The translations under genes and the position numbers were made by a program. Positions 44,586-55,639 of a stretch of 64,000 bases of DNA are shown piece after piece (positions within the stretch are counted from its first letter, which is position 1; the number at the start of each line of letters is the position of its first letter). The notes under the pieces are model-generated. The model was not told where the DNA came from, did no database searches, and was given only the letters and a program-made list of their open reading frames with translations. This DNA comes from Pseudisothecium myosuroides (Eukaryota; Streptophyta; Bryopsida; Hypnales; Lembophyllaceae), in contig OX637297.1 in the NCBI GenBank assembly GCA_951799445.1, forward strand, positions 12,586,001 through 12,650,000, written 5' to 3'.

Positions 44586-45024
44586 GTCCTTCACGTCGTG
44601 AGGTTACAATGCCATGAATGCAGCGCTCTTCTGTAGACATGCCTAACTCCTTGAATGTATGATGTATAGGTTTTACAGATCGTTTTAATCTCGTCCAAGG
44701 GATTCGACAGAATTCACTCTGACAATGGATTTATTCTGTGAGTCTGCTGCTGACGCGATAGTTCCGTATGTGGACGGAACAAATATAGAGGGTGAATCAC
44801 AGGATTCCACCGGTGGATGTGAAGCGTTTGTGAATGGTGATTGGGTTAAGCTGTTTGTGCCTGGATTCGGTGAAGTTGGATCAGGGATTGTTAAAGAGGT
44901 TCGTCTCCAAGGCTAGTGGCTGGGTGTGCCCATACCTGTTGAGCCTTGGATTTACATTCTGGTGCGACCTCATTCTATCAAATTAGAATTCCAGGATTTG
45001 AAATGCTTTCCCTGTTAGAGGGGT

Positions 45025-45939
45025 ATGAACACATTAGAGGATGTTCAAGAGAATGTAGTGTTGTGGAGAGCCGCCGACGTTGTTAGAGCGTCGGGGGATC
45101 CCCTGATGGATCCATGCCCGTATATTCATCAAGGAGCTTGGTTTGGACTTGATGTGCATCAGAAGGACGGAGGCGGACTCCTTGTTTCCTCGGGTCGTAT
45201 CATTTGTTGGAGGCTGGAGGATCATTTCCAAGAGGAGACACTTGGTGAAGGTTTCATAGGTGTGACAGTCCTCGATGTTTTTGTGGGTGACACCGAAGCC
45301 ATAATGTCTCACGACAGGTGGCCAATTTCGGAGTGTTGGTTTCCCAACGGTCGTTCATTGAAGGAGACAGTGGATCATTTTGCCGCCATTCCCGATATCG
45401 ACGACCCTCTCGCTTACCTCGGAGGTAGAATGAAAGCACCATACCGGTTTATAGTTCGCAAACCCAATCTGGAACTGAAGGAATCGCAGTACTCCTGCAA
45501 AACGGCAGACGAGGAGATTCGGAAAGTCAGCTTGGAGAAGTGCTGCAGACGTCTGTGTTGTCAGCATTATAACCAGGAGTTCACGCTGTTAGTAAGGCAG
45601 AAGTACTACTTGAAGTCGTTTGACGAGCGCCGTGAATATGGGATTGGAGTGGGAGGACAACTACACGAAAGGTACGGGGAGCAGAAGCGGAAATACGTCA
45701 CACTAGAGGGAGTTGATGTTTGTGGCAAGGCGTGGTACATAATTCACGGCATCCCGAAGTCCACTTACCATAGTTACATTGAGATGTACAACGACGGCGT
45801 CGTATCAGGGACGCACGGAAACACAGGGGTTAAGCGCCCGCGGGCTCGGACTGTTCAGGTCGCTGGGACTATGAAAGCCATTATTGACGAGAATGCTGAT
45901 CAAATGCCCCACCAAATGCGCGGCATCGGGAACGGGTGA
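45025..45939 (+). CDS. Longest open part of inner DUF7869 gene, 304 codons
   Basis: Covers the middle N-terminal region from MNTLEDVQENVVLWRAADVV through the Cys-rich segment and the helical GVDVC segment to the HGN loop and 'NADQMPHQMRGIGNG'. The frame really continues upstream: the TAG at 45,016 corresponds to CAG in the outer copy. Downstream the TGA at 45,937 corresponds to CAA. About 90% alike by eye to the outer copy's 344-codon frame at 57,495. Confidence 0.7.
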   Translation: MNTLEDVQENVVLWRAADVVRASGDPLMDPCPYIHQGAWFGLDVHQKDGGGLLVSSGRIICWRLEDHFQEETLGEGFIGVTVLDVFVGDTEAIMSHDRWPISECWFPNGRSLKETVDHFAAIPDIDDPLAYLGGRMKAPYRFIVRKPNLELKESQYSCKTADEEIRKVSLEKCCRRLCCQHYNQEFTLLVRQKYYLKSFDERREYGIGVGGQLHERYGEQKRKYVTLEGVDVCGKAWYIIHGIPKSTYHSYIEMYNDGVVSGTHGNTGVKRPRARTVQVAGTMKAIIDENADQMPHQMRGIGNG

Positions 45940-46005
45940 ACGGACACTCTAAAATTCCTTCCTCCTAGAAGAAATTGGAAACGAGTCCGAGCAGACGCCA
46001 ACGAG

Positions 46006-46170
46006 GTAGTGCCCCTTATCTCCTATCACTGCTTTATTGATCGTGAGATCTCCCAACGAGATCAATGATCATGAGATATCACAATCACTGTTCTAGTGCA
46101 TTGCTTGTCATTTGCATTCCTTCCCCTTTGCTCGTACCGATGCTTAAGCGTACCAATTCTGGATGTGCAG
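46006..46170 (+). other. Intron of inner DUF7869 gene, with palindromes
   Basis: Bounded by AACGAG|GTAGTG and GGATGTGCAG|TTAAAT, phase 0, joining coding segments that align with an uninterrupted frame in copy A. It contains ATCGTGAGATCTCCCAACGA and a nearby ATGAGATATCAC, relatives of the element palindrome. In the outer copy most of the preceding exon tail and the intron start are deleted. Confidence 0.65.
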
Positions 46171-47203
46171 TTAAATGCCGACTACAGTCTGCTGCCCGTG
46201 AGCCAATCGACTATTAGTAGACTCAAGTGGGAGCACTTCAACAACGTCTCCATTAAGCCTGTCGGAAGTTTGTTTGCAAAATGTACTACGTGCGACGACC
46301 TACAGCAGTTTATTCTCAAGTCTCCGAAAGGAAGCCCCGAGTACGTGGAGTTCGTGAAGCAACGGACTCATCATCTGAATCACCAAGCTTCTTGCTGTTG
46401 TTTGTATGCGTCTTGGCGTAAGGAATCCAAACGAGATCCTTGAAGAATTTTATGTATAATTCACGACCAGATGGATACATCTAAGACGGCTCTACCTAGA
46501 CTCCGGGTGACAACAAAGGCCATGGCCGGTTTGGAGCAGCTTTCGATGAGCGTTACTGGAATGGTAGCTCATGGCCATGGTGACGGTGCTTACGCCCATT
46601 ATGCTCCATCTTGCTGGCCGGCGGACTCCAACTTCACCATTTCGTCTTTGGCGAGGTTGTTGTGCCGGTTGGAAGGTCCACCTATTCGAGAGGCAGGCGA
46701 CCTCTTTCCATATCCGCCGGCTAACTCATTGTTCGAGGCACTGCTTAGAGGAAAGTCTAGATGTATGGACAGCCTAACCCTCACCGAACCTAGAGCTCGG
46801 GTCGGAAGTACCCCTCTTTTATAAAATTTATATCTTCAGCTTGACAACTCTACCAAGGATAACAAGAACAAATATCTGATGGCATTCTTATCCTTTCTCA
46901 CTGCACAAGGTGTCTTCAAGGAAATTCAGGTTGGGTTTCTACTAGTCGGACACACTCACGAGGACATCGATGCATATTTCAGCCACCTTTCCAAGGCCCT
47001 GAAGACCAAGAACACTTTTGTCGTCGCTGACCTCATGAAAGCCTTCATGCAGTTCCAAGAATTGTCATTTATGCCGGAGTTCATACAGGAGGTGGGGGAT
47101 TTCAAGTCATTCGTGGAGGGTTACCAATGCGATCGCGGGGAAAAATTAATTGGATTCGGGGAGATGCACCTGTTCAAGTTCTACGTGGACACTGATGGGG
47201 TCC

Positions 47204-50200
47204 TGTGGGAGTACGGAAACTCATAAGGGAGAGGTATAGCATAGAAATAGGTTAGGAGTTAGGCAAAAATTTCAAAATTTTGGTAGAAAGAAGGAAATTA
47301 GATTCGGATACAGATAGATTCCGGATAGTTAGATTCCGAGATTTCAGATCTTGTAAACCGGGTTTTTCCGAGAGCAGGAACGGATCTTGAATCCGAGTTA
47401 GGCCGGATCGGAACGAGCTACGGAATAGGTATCCGACCTACGCCGCTAGGGAACCGTTACGGGAACGGACCTCTTTCCGTTCGCCAAGGGGAACGGTCGA
47501 CAGCTCGACTAGTACTTAAACCCTCGCCAGACCTAATCTTCCTCATTCTTCACTTTGCTGATTGTCTTGCGCACTTAGCTGAGAGAAAGAGTGGTGAGTT
47601 AGAGATCGCGACAGGGAGAGACGGGTGAGGTCGGTGCCGATTGCACCGGATTTAGTAGTCGGTGTTGGTAAACTATGGCGGAGTCCAGCAAACCGGTAGC
47701 GCGCCGACCTTCTGTCACAGCTTGGATAGTTAGACCGGCCATACCCGCCGACCCAACGCACCGGAAGGAGTAAGAGACAGATCTGACCCGGATGGGGTGC
47801 GTAGGTTTGATCCACCGACCGTGGAATCTTAAGAACGCGGAGATGCTGGAGCAGCTGATCTCAGGAGTCCCAAATCAGTTCGAGTTGACTGTGAGAGGCC
47901 AACCTGGAGCATGGACGGCGGATGTATGGGCTGACGTATACGGGTTTGGGAAGGACGGATTCGGATTAGATTCTCGGGTAGAGACGTACGGGATTGGGAA
48001 GTTCCGCAATCCGGTTACCACTAAGGACGGATACCCAGTGAGTGAATTTAAGGACGCTAGGCAGAAACGGGTGTTGGAATTTTTGATTCCAATCATGTAT
48101 CCGGAAAAGCCCACCCGAGTTACGGTTACGGTGGCCAACACTATCTTTGGGGCTTTAGAAGATAAGGTAGTTCACTGGGGGAAAGTCCTAGCCGGGATAG
48201 TAAAGAAGCTCGTGTCACACGTAGGGAAGGGGAAGCCGAGTCTTCTCAGTCCGTACCTGTTTCACCTGTATCACCATCAGGAGGTGCTGACGAGTGAAGA
48301 GATGGTGATTTACAACACCGGATTAGAAATAGTGAAGTATGGCCTCACGCACGAAATTCCACCGGATACTCCAATTGAGGGAGAGGAGGAGGAAGAAGAA
48401 GAAGACGAGGACGAGGAAGAAGAACCACAGCAGCAAGACCTGGTCGACAAGCGGGAGAAGAGAAGGAAGTCGACCAATCCGAACTTGAGGGTGGAACAGT
48501 TGACCCCGGAAAAGGGAGAGCCGAGTCAACCCCCGGAACTGGAACCGCAGTCGGACTTCTTCGACGCCGGAACGTAGTGGATGGAGGAGGCCAAGCACAT
48601 GTATTTCGGGATGTCCGACATGATCCTAGGGATTGCTGCAGAGCTGAAGGTGGAGCCGGAAGATATCATAAATCAGATCCGGAAACTACCGAGCCCGGAT
48701 CTGATTCGTGAGAAGGACGAGCGGATCAAGAGCTTGGAGAAGGAAAGGGATGACCTGTTAGGTCGGGTGAACTGGGCGGAGACGGATGCCGCAGTTGCAC
48801 GGCAGAAGGAGGCGGAAGCTCTCCAACTCGTCCACAATTTGACCACGTTGGTGGAGCAACCCGCGGAAGCTGTGGTCAAATCCCGACTCTTCACCAATCA
48901 GCTGAGTGGCATAGGCCACTTATCCAGGTCCAAGGTGGTAACTATTTTGGTGGACTTCCAGGCCCGGATGGAAGGGATTTTGAAGGAGATGGTGCAACTG
49001 TTGGGGCACCTCGACCTGAACAAGCCCTTGGACTTCACCCACTTTCCGGAGCTGCCCAACGTCGACTTGTTGAAGACGCCCCAGAAGCCGGGGTCAGGGA
49101 TCGGTTTACCGGCATCCCCATGACCTACTCCAGGTCAGGCACGGATCCAGACGAAGACCACTAAGTTTGGCCAGACGAGGAGTGTCCAGTCGATTTCGGT
49201 AGAAGCAGGGAGTTCTGTTCCGGCATCCGGGACATCCGTCCGGAGCGATTTAATCCACCGGATGGGGGCCTTGTCGAATCCGGCTCGGACCAATCCGGTC
49301 GACTTTACTCATATGCAGAAGGCATCGCCCAAGAGGAATACAACACCGATTCAGCTGGATGATTCGCCAGAGAAAGAGACCAGAGTGGAGATGATCCAAG
49401 AGTCCGAGAAGGGGGAATTCACTTCCGGTGATGAGACGGATTCGGATGACGACCCGCCGCCGATCCAGCGGAAGATTCCGACCCGGGCTGCAACGAAGTC
49501 CACTCCACCGAAAGGGAGCAGGAAACCACCTGTAGGGCCAAGTAGCAGCGCGAAGAAATCAAAGCGGGGAAAGTAATTAGTATGTTTGCAGTTTTAGGAT
49601 TTTTAAACTGGAGCGGGTTTTCCGTGCGTGGGGCCCAGTTCCGGATTCTTAGGAGTAGTTGACTTTGAACTTTCCGGATATTACGGTTGATTACTGATTG
49701 GTCACTTGGATTTTCAGGTGTTCTTTTTTTGGCTTTTTGTTTGGGTTTTAAGTGAAAGGGCAGCGTGTTGCCCTTTCATTCCAGCCTTGCCCATTTTGTG
49801 TGCATTAGTTTATATTCATATTCTCTTTTCTCTAATCTGAGCCACTAAGTGGACATTCGGATTTCTGGCTATGTGTGCGTCTTCTTGAGTCGTTTATGAA
49901 TGGTGAAAGTGTGAGAGAGGGCGGATGAGGGGAAATCCGGGTTGAGAATTAGTCGGACCTGTTTTGAGCGAGTAAGTTTGTGAAGAAACTTTACTAGACT
50001 TGTGAGTAAGGACTTGCGCGTGGTACCTTTAAATTGCCGTAACGGTGATCCGGTTCTAAGGAGTGGTGCGGATGCAAGTCCGGAATCCAGGGAGGGTTCT
50101 GAGCGGAGATAAGCGACCGCCAACGGAAAATCCCCACTCACCGAAAGGTCTGCCAACCATAGGATCAGTCTGGTAGATAGATGCACAAATCTCTTTTAGT

Positions 50201-50708
50201 TCCGGCTGTCTTGATCTGTCGTTGTAGTAGAAGCGGAAGGATGCAATCCTGAGTGACCTGTTTTTCGGGCAAGCTACCCGGGGAATCGTGAGGATGAATA
50301 CTTTCTCTATTCTACAATAAAAACTTGGTTAGGATTGTTTTGTGTGAAGTTTTGTGCAAAGAGATAGATGTCTATGAGTGGTGTGTTCCTACCCCTCTAA
50401 AAGATCAAATGCGGACACCCTGAGGGTAAAACAGGGGAATAGAAAACCAGTTGAAGTTGAGAAGTGAAACCCGGAATCCGGATCAACTCGGAAACCGGAA
50501 AGGGGTAGATCCGGATTGGGATCCGGAAGACCATTGTATAAGAAATAGGAAAAGAAAGAGGTGTTGCTTGGGGTTTTGTTGTTTGGATTACAATCCGGAA
50601 ACTCCTTAGCTTGCTGAAACATACTAGAATCTCCTGGGACGATATTTCGTGTTATCTTACCATCATTTTGGTATTAAGGATACTTACGCCTAGATTGCGC
50701 GTACGACG
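47204..50708 (+). mobile_element. 3,505-bp LTR-like element B (probable solo LTR)
   Basis: Begins TGTGGGAGTACGG and ends GCGCGTACGACG (ACA diverged to ACG). It is flanked by GGTCC (47,199-47,203) and AGTCC (50,709-50,713), a 5-bp duplication with one change. The outer gene at about 59,508-59,522 (gatggggtccccgtcgtg) is the empty site. Almost the same length as element A and in opposite orientation in the window. It disrupts the DUF7869 coding region. No repeated terminal sequence within the unit was found, so it is interpreted as a single long LTR. Confidence 0.8.
47675..49576 (+). pseudogene. LTR-encoded 633-codon-type protein, broken copy
   Basis: Homologue of the intact frame at 34,681-36,582. 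ATG at 47,675 is followed by TAA at 47,771 (TTA in the other copy), TAG at 48,575 (CAG in the other copy) and TGA near 49,122. The remaining frames keep MGCVGLIHRPWNLKNAEMLE, the acidic run, FGMSDMILGIAAELKVEPED, the coiled coil and the KKSKRGK end. The similarity over the whole length shows that this coding region is a standard part of the element. Confidence 0.75.
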
Positions 50709-51639
50709 AGTCCCCGTCATGAACTTCAAAAGGTCAGCAGTTGATTCGAACTGGTTGCCGTCAAAGAAACCTTCTGAACGCATTTGGAAGACAGACAGCA
50801 ATGGTCGGCCCATGCTCCCTCACGGCTGTCCAAAGCCTGTTCCATTTAAGCCCATGTGGGGCAGCGAGGTTCCGATACCGAATGGAAATCAAGAGAAGGC
50901 AAGGGAAGCAGCGCGGAAAGCTACCTTGAACAAGAGTTTCATACTGGTAGGACTCGAGAAATACATTCAGTACTGGCAATACGGTATTTCTATATGCGAG
51001 GGATTTGCAACTGCGTTTGGTCCATACGTTTATTACTAGAAGTGTGTTCTCAATGAGCTGAAGGAACCACTACCCGAGTGTCCTCCAGAGTTGGTGGAAG
51101 GCTTCTGGCCACAACACGATTGGAGGGTGGCGCATAATGGAGTCCCTCGCCCAGGATCGACGGTGAATCTCATGGACGTGATTTCGGAGGAAGAAGAGGA
51201 GCCGGAGCCTTACTGCGGCCCTGCATATGAAGCGCCAAGGAAAAGCTTTAATCCATGGCTAGACATACGACCAGGCTGTTGGGTACTTCTCAGACCGGAA
51301 GTCCCGGAATCATGTGCTGTTTGGCAGGGAAGAGCATTGTCTACTGTATGCAGAGTGGAAGGAGATGTGAATAACGGGAAGTTCTTGCTTCAGTACTGGC
51401 GACCCGATAACTCCGAAACGAGACTGGAATTGATTTATTGGAATTATTGGTACGGTAAATGGGTCGTTGAAAAAAGTCCCCCTACCTGGGTGAACGCGGG
51501 TGCTGCAGTGTATGCGAATTGGTCCAGGAGAGTGGATCAAAAATCACGGACAATTCCTCAGAAGAGTAGGGAGGCTGCCTTAGTGAATTTGAATCGGGCA
51601 AACGTGGTAGACCCATGATTGAGTGCCTAGTCCGGGGTC

Positions 51640-52800
51640 GCTACTGCCATCGTGGGAACTCCCGACGCACTGTGTCGGTCGTCGCGGCAATCGTGAGATG
51701 TCACGATGCATTCTGCGGGGCGCGACTGCCATCGTGATATCGCACGATGCATTCTACATCGAGGAAGCGCAGCCGCAAGTGAGGGTTTCGAAGTACAGTC
51801 CATTGAGTCAGTATGACTGTTCTTCGATTAATTTTTCAGAGCTGCTTTTTGTGACATGTATATGTAAAATAAATCTTTATAAATATATTAATATGTTTAT
51901 GATTTCTATTCTTTGCGTGCGGCACGGGGGCAATGACTTGATAGCAGAAGCGCGGGGTGTCTTTCTTCCTCTCGTCTCCTGAAATGGAAGTGGTTTATGT
52001 TTGCGTCTGGAACAGAATACATTGCTCGGGTCATACATGCACTCAAATGAGTCTGAATAATGCATTTCTTTTCTCACAGTTAATCACTGTTGGAATTCTG
52101 GTCTTCTAGGTTTTGCATCTTCACAATTATATAGCGGACAACCAAGTACAAATCTATTTTTTGCAGTGAAAGAACCTTGATGTTCTTTACACAAACTCAA
52201 ACTAATGTCATTATTTCGGATGGAATATTATGTTTACTTAGCCGTTATTCATCTTCAGATGTATGTTGAACGTCTGAGCACCTGTGACTCAGTGGTCTAC
52301 AGTTCTTCAAATGTCACTGTGAGTAAATTACTGTGATATGCCCCTATCACTTCGTCATATCCTGACTACCTTAGCTCCACTATGTTAGTAGTCCGTCGAG
52401 GGATCTCCCGGTGAATCCTAGAACCGGACTCCTTATTCCCAAGAGCAATTGCTCATTTGGTAATTGTCAACTGATGTTTGAATTTCAAATCCACTTATGT
52501 GTACTTCCTTTGAACTCTCGGGATACCATATATCTTTGAAAGAATCGCCCCCCTCGTGCCTTATTGTGAATCATTCTTGATGAACTCGGATATCACTTGC
52601 ACTTTAGTACAGGAATCAAATTGTACCCCACTTCGACACCAAGATTGTCAGTGAAGCCAACTCATATTCTACACCCCCGTCAGGGGATCTCCCGATAGAA
52701 TTATGTGAAGATCAGCGCCCACTGAGGGATTAATATGGGATGGGAGCCATGTTTGCAACGAGTGGTGGTCATCGGGGGATCTCTCGATAGGTTCTGAGAC
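51640..52800. repeat. Palindromes in the 3' region of inner DUF7869 gene
   Basis: Copies just after the stop at 51,650 (ATCGTGGGAACTCCCGACG), 51,689 (ATCGTGAGATGTCACGAT) and 51,729. Toward the TIR come the GGGATCTCCC variants at about 52,396, 52,678 and 52,771. Confidence 0.8.
51868..51873 (+). promoter_or_regulatory. AATAAA poly(A) signal
   Basis: AATAAA about 250 nt after the DUF7869 stop codon, in a T/A-rich context, conserved in the outer copy at 60,675-60,680. Confidence 0.5.
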
Positions 52801-53062
52801 TTTAGTTGTGCTGTAAATTGGATGCCTAAACTACGGAAACCCGGTCCACAGATCTCCCAATACAATCATGTGAACTCTACCACGGATCCGCTATGTTACA
52901 ACTACACGATTTCTTTCATTTCCAAGCACATGAAGCACTCCCCGACATACTTGTGGTAGCTGAATTGGATGCATGCAAAGCGTTCCTATTTCAGGAGATC
53001 TCCAGATCCATAGGAAAACATCAGGGGATTTCACCGCCTCTTTACTTCTGGACGATTGAAAA

Positions 53063-53086
53063 TCCAAAAGTAGTTACATATGGCAT
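53063..53086 (-). repeat. Right TIR of inner transposon
   Basis: Ends ...GTAGTTACATATGGCAT immediately before CAAGTGAACTTAATTG. Inverted relative to 26,797-26,820. Confidence 0.9.
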
Positions 53087-53643
53087 CAAGTGAACTTAAT
53101 TGAAGAGAAGGTAAACTTAATTCTAAAGTGACGGCCTAGCCTATCGCACAGAAAACAAGCGTGTCTGATCATAGTTGTAAAAATCCTGCACAAATCATGT
53201 TCCTAATATCATTCACAAAAGAGTACTAACTATACAATGAACTCTTTGCTCCATCCCTCTTTGGAAGCAACATTCCCGTTCCTTACTTCACTTGCTTCAA
53301 TTCAACCACTCACATCAATCAAAATAGTACTCTTCATGATCAAACAACTTCAAGCATTTTAGGCTCTACTTTTAGACGTCATGAATTAAGAACTACAATG
53401 TGTAAAGAGAGCCTACAACTGTAAGGAGGGCGAGTGCTAAACAGTCATTGTACATAGTATTAGATTTATTTGACAAGCTTGAAGGGGATGAATTCTTTCC
53501 AAGCCTAGAAGCTGAACTCCAGAGCAAACGCGCACCTCCATGCGATCACAGTTCTACAACAAAGAAGTAAAATAATGAACCTCACCAACAGAGAACTACA
53601 AAATTAAAATGTAGGTTTTGAGGTTGGACTACAATGAACTAAC

Positions 53644-53920
53644 CTGTTGGATGAGCTAGGTGAAGTCCAGCAGGGTGTCTTTTTTCTCGTGCACCGGTCC
53701 GGACGCTTGCGCACTGCCTTTGCCAGGATATGCTTCGCGCACTACCGCACTCCACCACGAAAATTGATTGTTGTTCTCTGCGCACATATACATTCCACCA
53801 GCAAAATTTGAATACGCTCCTTCAATGTCCCTCGACGCACTCAGCTCCGCAAACAAAAGTTCAACGCTCCGCCAACAACATATGAACCAACAAGAGAAGC
53901 TCCTGACAACCCAACTCACT
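53644..53920 (-). pseudogene. Exon 1 relic of outer GGQH gene
   Basis: Matches exon 1 of the inner copy (AELSASRDIEGAYSNFAGG) and keeps the donor CAG|GTTAGT. The CGG before LIQQ is TAG here, and frameshifts occur. It is separated from exon 2 (26,579) by the inner transposon. Confidence 0.6.
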
Positions 53921-54159
53921 CCAAATGCAAAGCTTTAGACAACCAAACTCACCAATTGTAGCAACTTGAATGAAGGCACAAGCAAAGAAAGCGGAGAAGC
54001 GCACGACTGAGCAAAACGGAGAAGCACACGATGTCGGGAGAAAAGGGATGCAACCAGACATCGTGGGGAGGAAAGGAAACTCGGAGGAGAGGAAACCGTT
54101 GGGGGAGTCTGCTGACGTGGCGCTGTCAGGTGCAAGGCGGCGAACCTAATGACTGGCAA

Positions 54160-54192
54160 CCCTCCTCATGATTATTGACATCATGAGGAGGG
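54160..54192. promoter_or_regulatory. 12-bp-stem palindrome upstream of GGQH gene (outer)
   Basis: CCCTCCTCATGA...TCATGAGGAGGG with a 9-nt loop, identical stem to 38,018-38,050. Confidence 0.5.
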
Positions 54193-54466
54193 CTTGACTA
54201 GAAGTCTCAAGGTGAACCCTCACTCATTACACAAAATGATGAAATTAGGTCGCACACTTGCGCCTCACTAATTTCTTAACATTCAATAATTACTACATAA
54301 ATTTTTTTGTTCCTCTACAAGAATGCACTACTCTCTATTTAAATATTGTTGCTATTGAAACTCTTGAAACTCCATGTCTACAAATAAAAATAATTGTAGA
54401 AACGTTTATTCACTTCGATGGCTTATAAAGTAACTTTGTTGAAATAAGGCAACCTAGTTTCACTAT

Positions 54467-55076
54467 TTTGTCTACCTTCAATTAATTAGCACACTTACCA
54501 GAGGTAAATTCCTACTTTGCATCTATAGTTACTTCCAAGTCTTCAATTCCTTTGTTAGTTATACACTTCAAATATCAAGACTTGAAATCAAGAAAAAAAT
54601 GCAAAACAAAGACAGAATTAAATAATGACAAAAAAAATTAAATGTTTTCCTAAGTGAAATCAAAATAATCGAATATAATTCTAAAAATGATTCAATTCTG
54701 ACATTAAACCTTCAATCATAAGGTCATACTATACTAGGGGCTTAGCAATGTTAGGTAAAAAAATTACTAAAGTTTCATTGAAGCCCTACTTTCCATGCGA
54801 AAACAAAAAAAACAAAAACAAAAATTTAATTAATAGAGCCCCTAAATTAGAATTCTTGAATTCAGGCACTACAAAAACACCTTGTTATACAACTGTCACT
54901 CTTACTAGGAGTGACTACAGAAACGGTTTTAAATAAATTTCAATTGACAACCTGGACTACAAGAAGCTTAATTATTTTTGTCATGACAAATGAAGAAACT
55001 AAACAATTTTTCACACATCGTCGATCCACAAACAGTGCTATTAATAAATAAAATGAAACATACATAAATAGTACAT
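54467..55076. other. Segment present only in the outer copy
   Basis: About 610 bp of AT-rich sequence interrupts homology between the outer (54,466/55,077) and inner (38,325/38,333) copies. It is an insertion here or a deletion in the inner copy. No termini or coding potential were recognised. Confidence 0.5.
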
Positions 55077-55639
55077 GTCGGTATGGAAAAAAAATGTACA
55101 AGTTGTAAATTCTCAACTTATGAAGTGAAGAGTCCTCAGCAGGAAAAGTCTATGCTACGTTTTCCCAAACTTACCACATAACCTAAAAAAGTCTCCTCGG
55201 TCCTGCGGTTCAAAGACCTCCCATTCCATAAATCATGCATAATGTTGTACGAGTTAATTTGAACAAAAAAATGTAGAAGAAAGTTTTAAATATTTTGCCC
55301 ATGCAAACATTAGTTACGAATTATGAGCGGTTTAATTTTATGGATTGCTACATTGATTTCTAGGTTTAACTTTGTTTTTGATGATTACTTTTTCTTTACA
55401 ATCCACCAAATATACCTTTAACATAATGAACTTTGATTTCTAGTTTGCACTTGTGTCATTTTTCTTGAAAATGATTAGTTCAGATTATTTAATTAAATAG
55501 AAATGACTATAACGATTACATAAGTACAGGGGACATTGTTGATGTCCTATATAATTCTTTCTCATTCATCTCCTAGGCAATCATTTTGATGTATACAATC
55601 AACATGATTGGCAACTGTGTGATGAAGAAATAATATCTA

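Larger units (their letters stand above)
44725..51618 (+). pseudogene. DUF7869-type transposase-like gene of inner transposon
   Basis: Coding sequence starts MDLFCESAADAIV at 44,725. It continues with CCRRLCCQHYNQEF, GVDVCGKAWYIIHGIPKSTY, a THGNTG loop, a 165-nt intron (46,006-46,170, donor GAG|GTAGTG, acceptor ATGTGCAG), the FAKCTTCD pair, IIHDQMDTSKTALP, LYLQLDNSTKDNKNKY and LVGHTHEDIDAYFS. The last three blocks carry spaced acidic residues as in DDE transposases (inference). At 47,204-50,708 an LTR-like element interrupts codons after 'FYVDTDG'. The C-terminal part has an acidic run and a 'VWQGRALSTV' segment that may be a BAH-like or other chromatin-type fold. Stops: 44,914 TAG, 45,016 TAG, 45,937 TGA, 46,441 TGA, 46,822 TAA, 51,037 TAG. 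The gene ends NLNRANVVDP at 51,618. Confidence 0.85.
26797..53086. mobile_element. Inner two-gene TIR transposon (I), 26.3 kb
   Basis: The left end ATGCCATATTCAACTACTTT and the right end AAGTAGTTACATATGGCAT are inverted repeats of 24 bp with two mismatches. Target duplication CAAG lies at 26,793-26,796 and 53,087-53,090. Outside, the sequence reads '...catgactagCCAAG' on the left and 'CAAGtgaacttaattgaagag...' on the right; the uninterrupted version is inside the inner copy at 33,434. It carries a leftward GGQH gene (27,277-37,921) and a rightward DUF7869-type gene (44,725-51,618). Later insertions are two 3.5-kb LTR-like elements, a 153-bp hairpin MITE and a 2-kb satellite. Both genes have nonsense codons, so this copy is probably non-autonomous. 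Confidence 0.93.

Noticed and set aside
45963..46115. A 153-bp insertion with a 9-bp duplication in the inner transposase
   Set aside because: The extra sequence begins with coding sequence homologous to copy A and continues into an intron, so a deletion in the outer copy explains the difference better.
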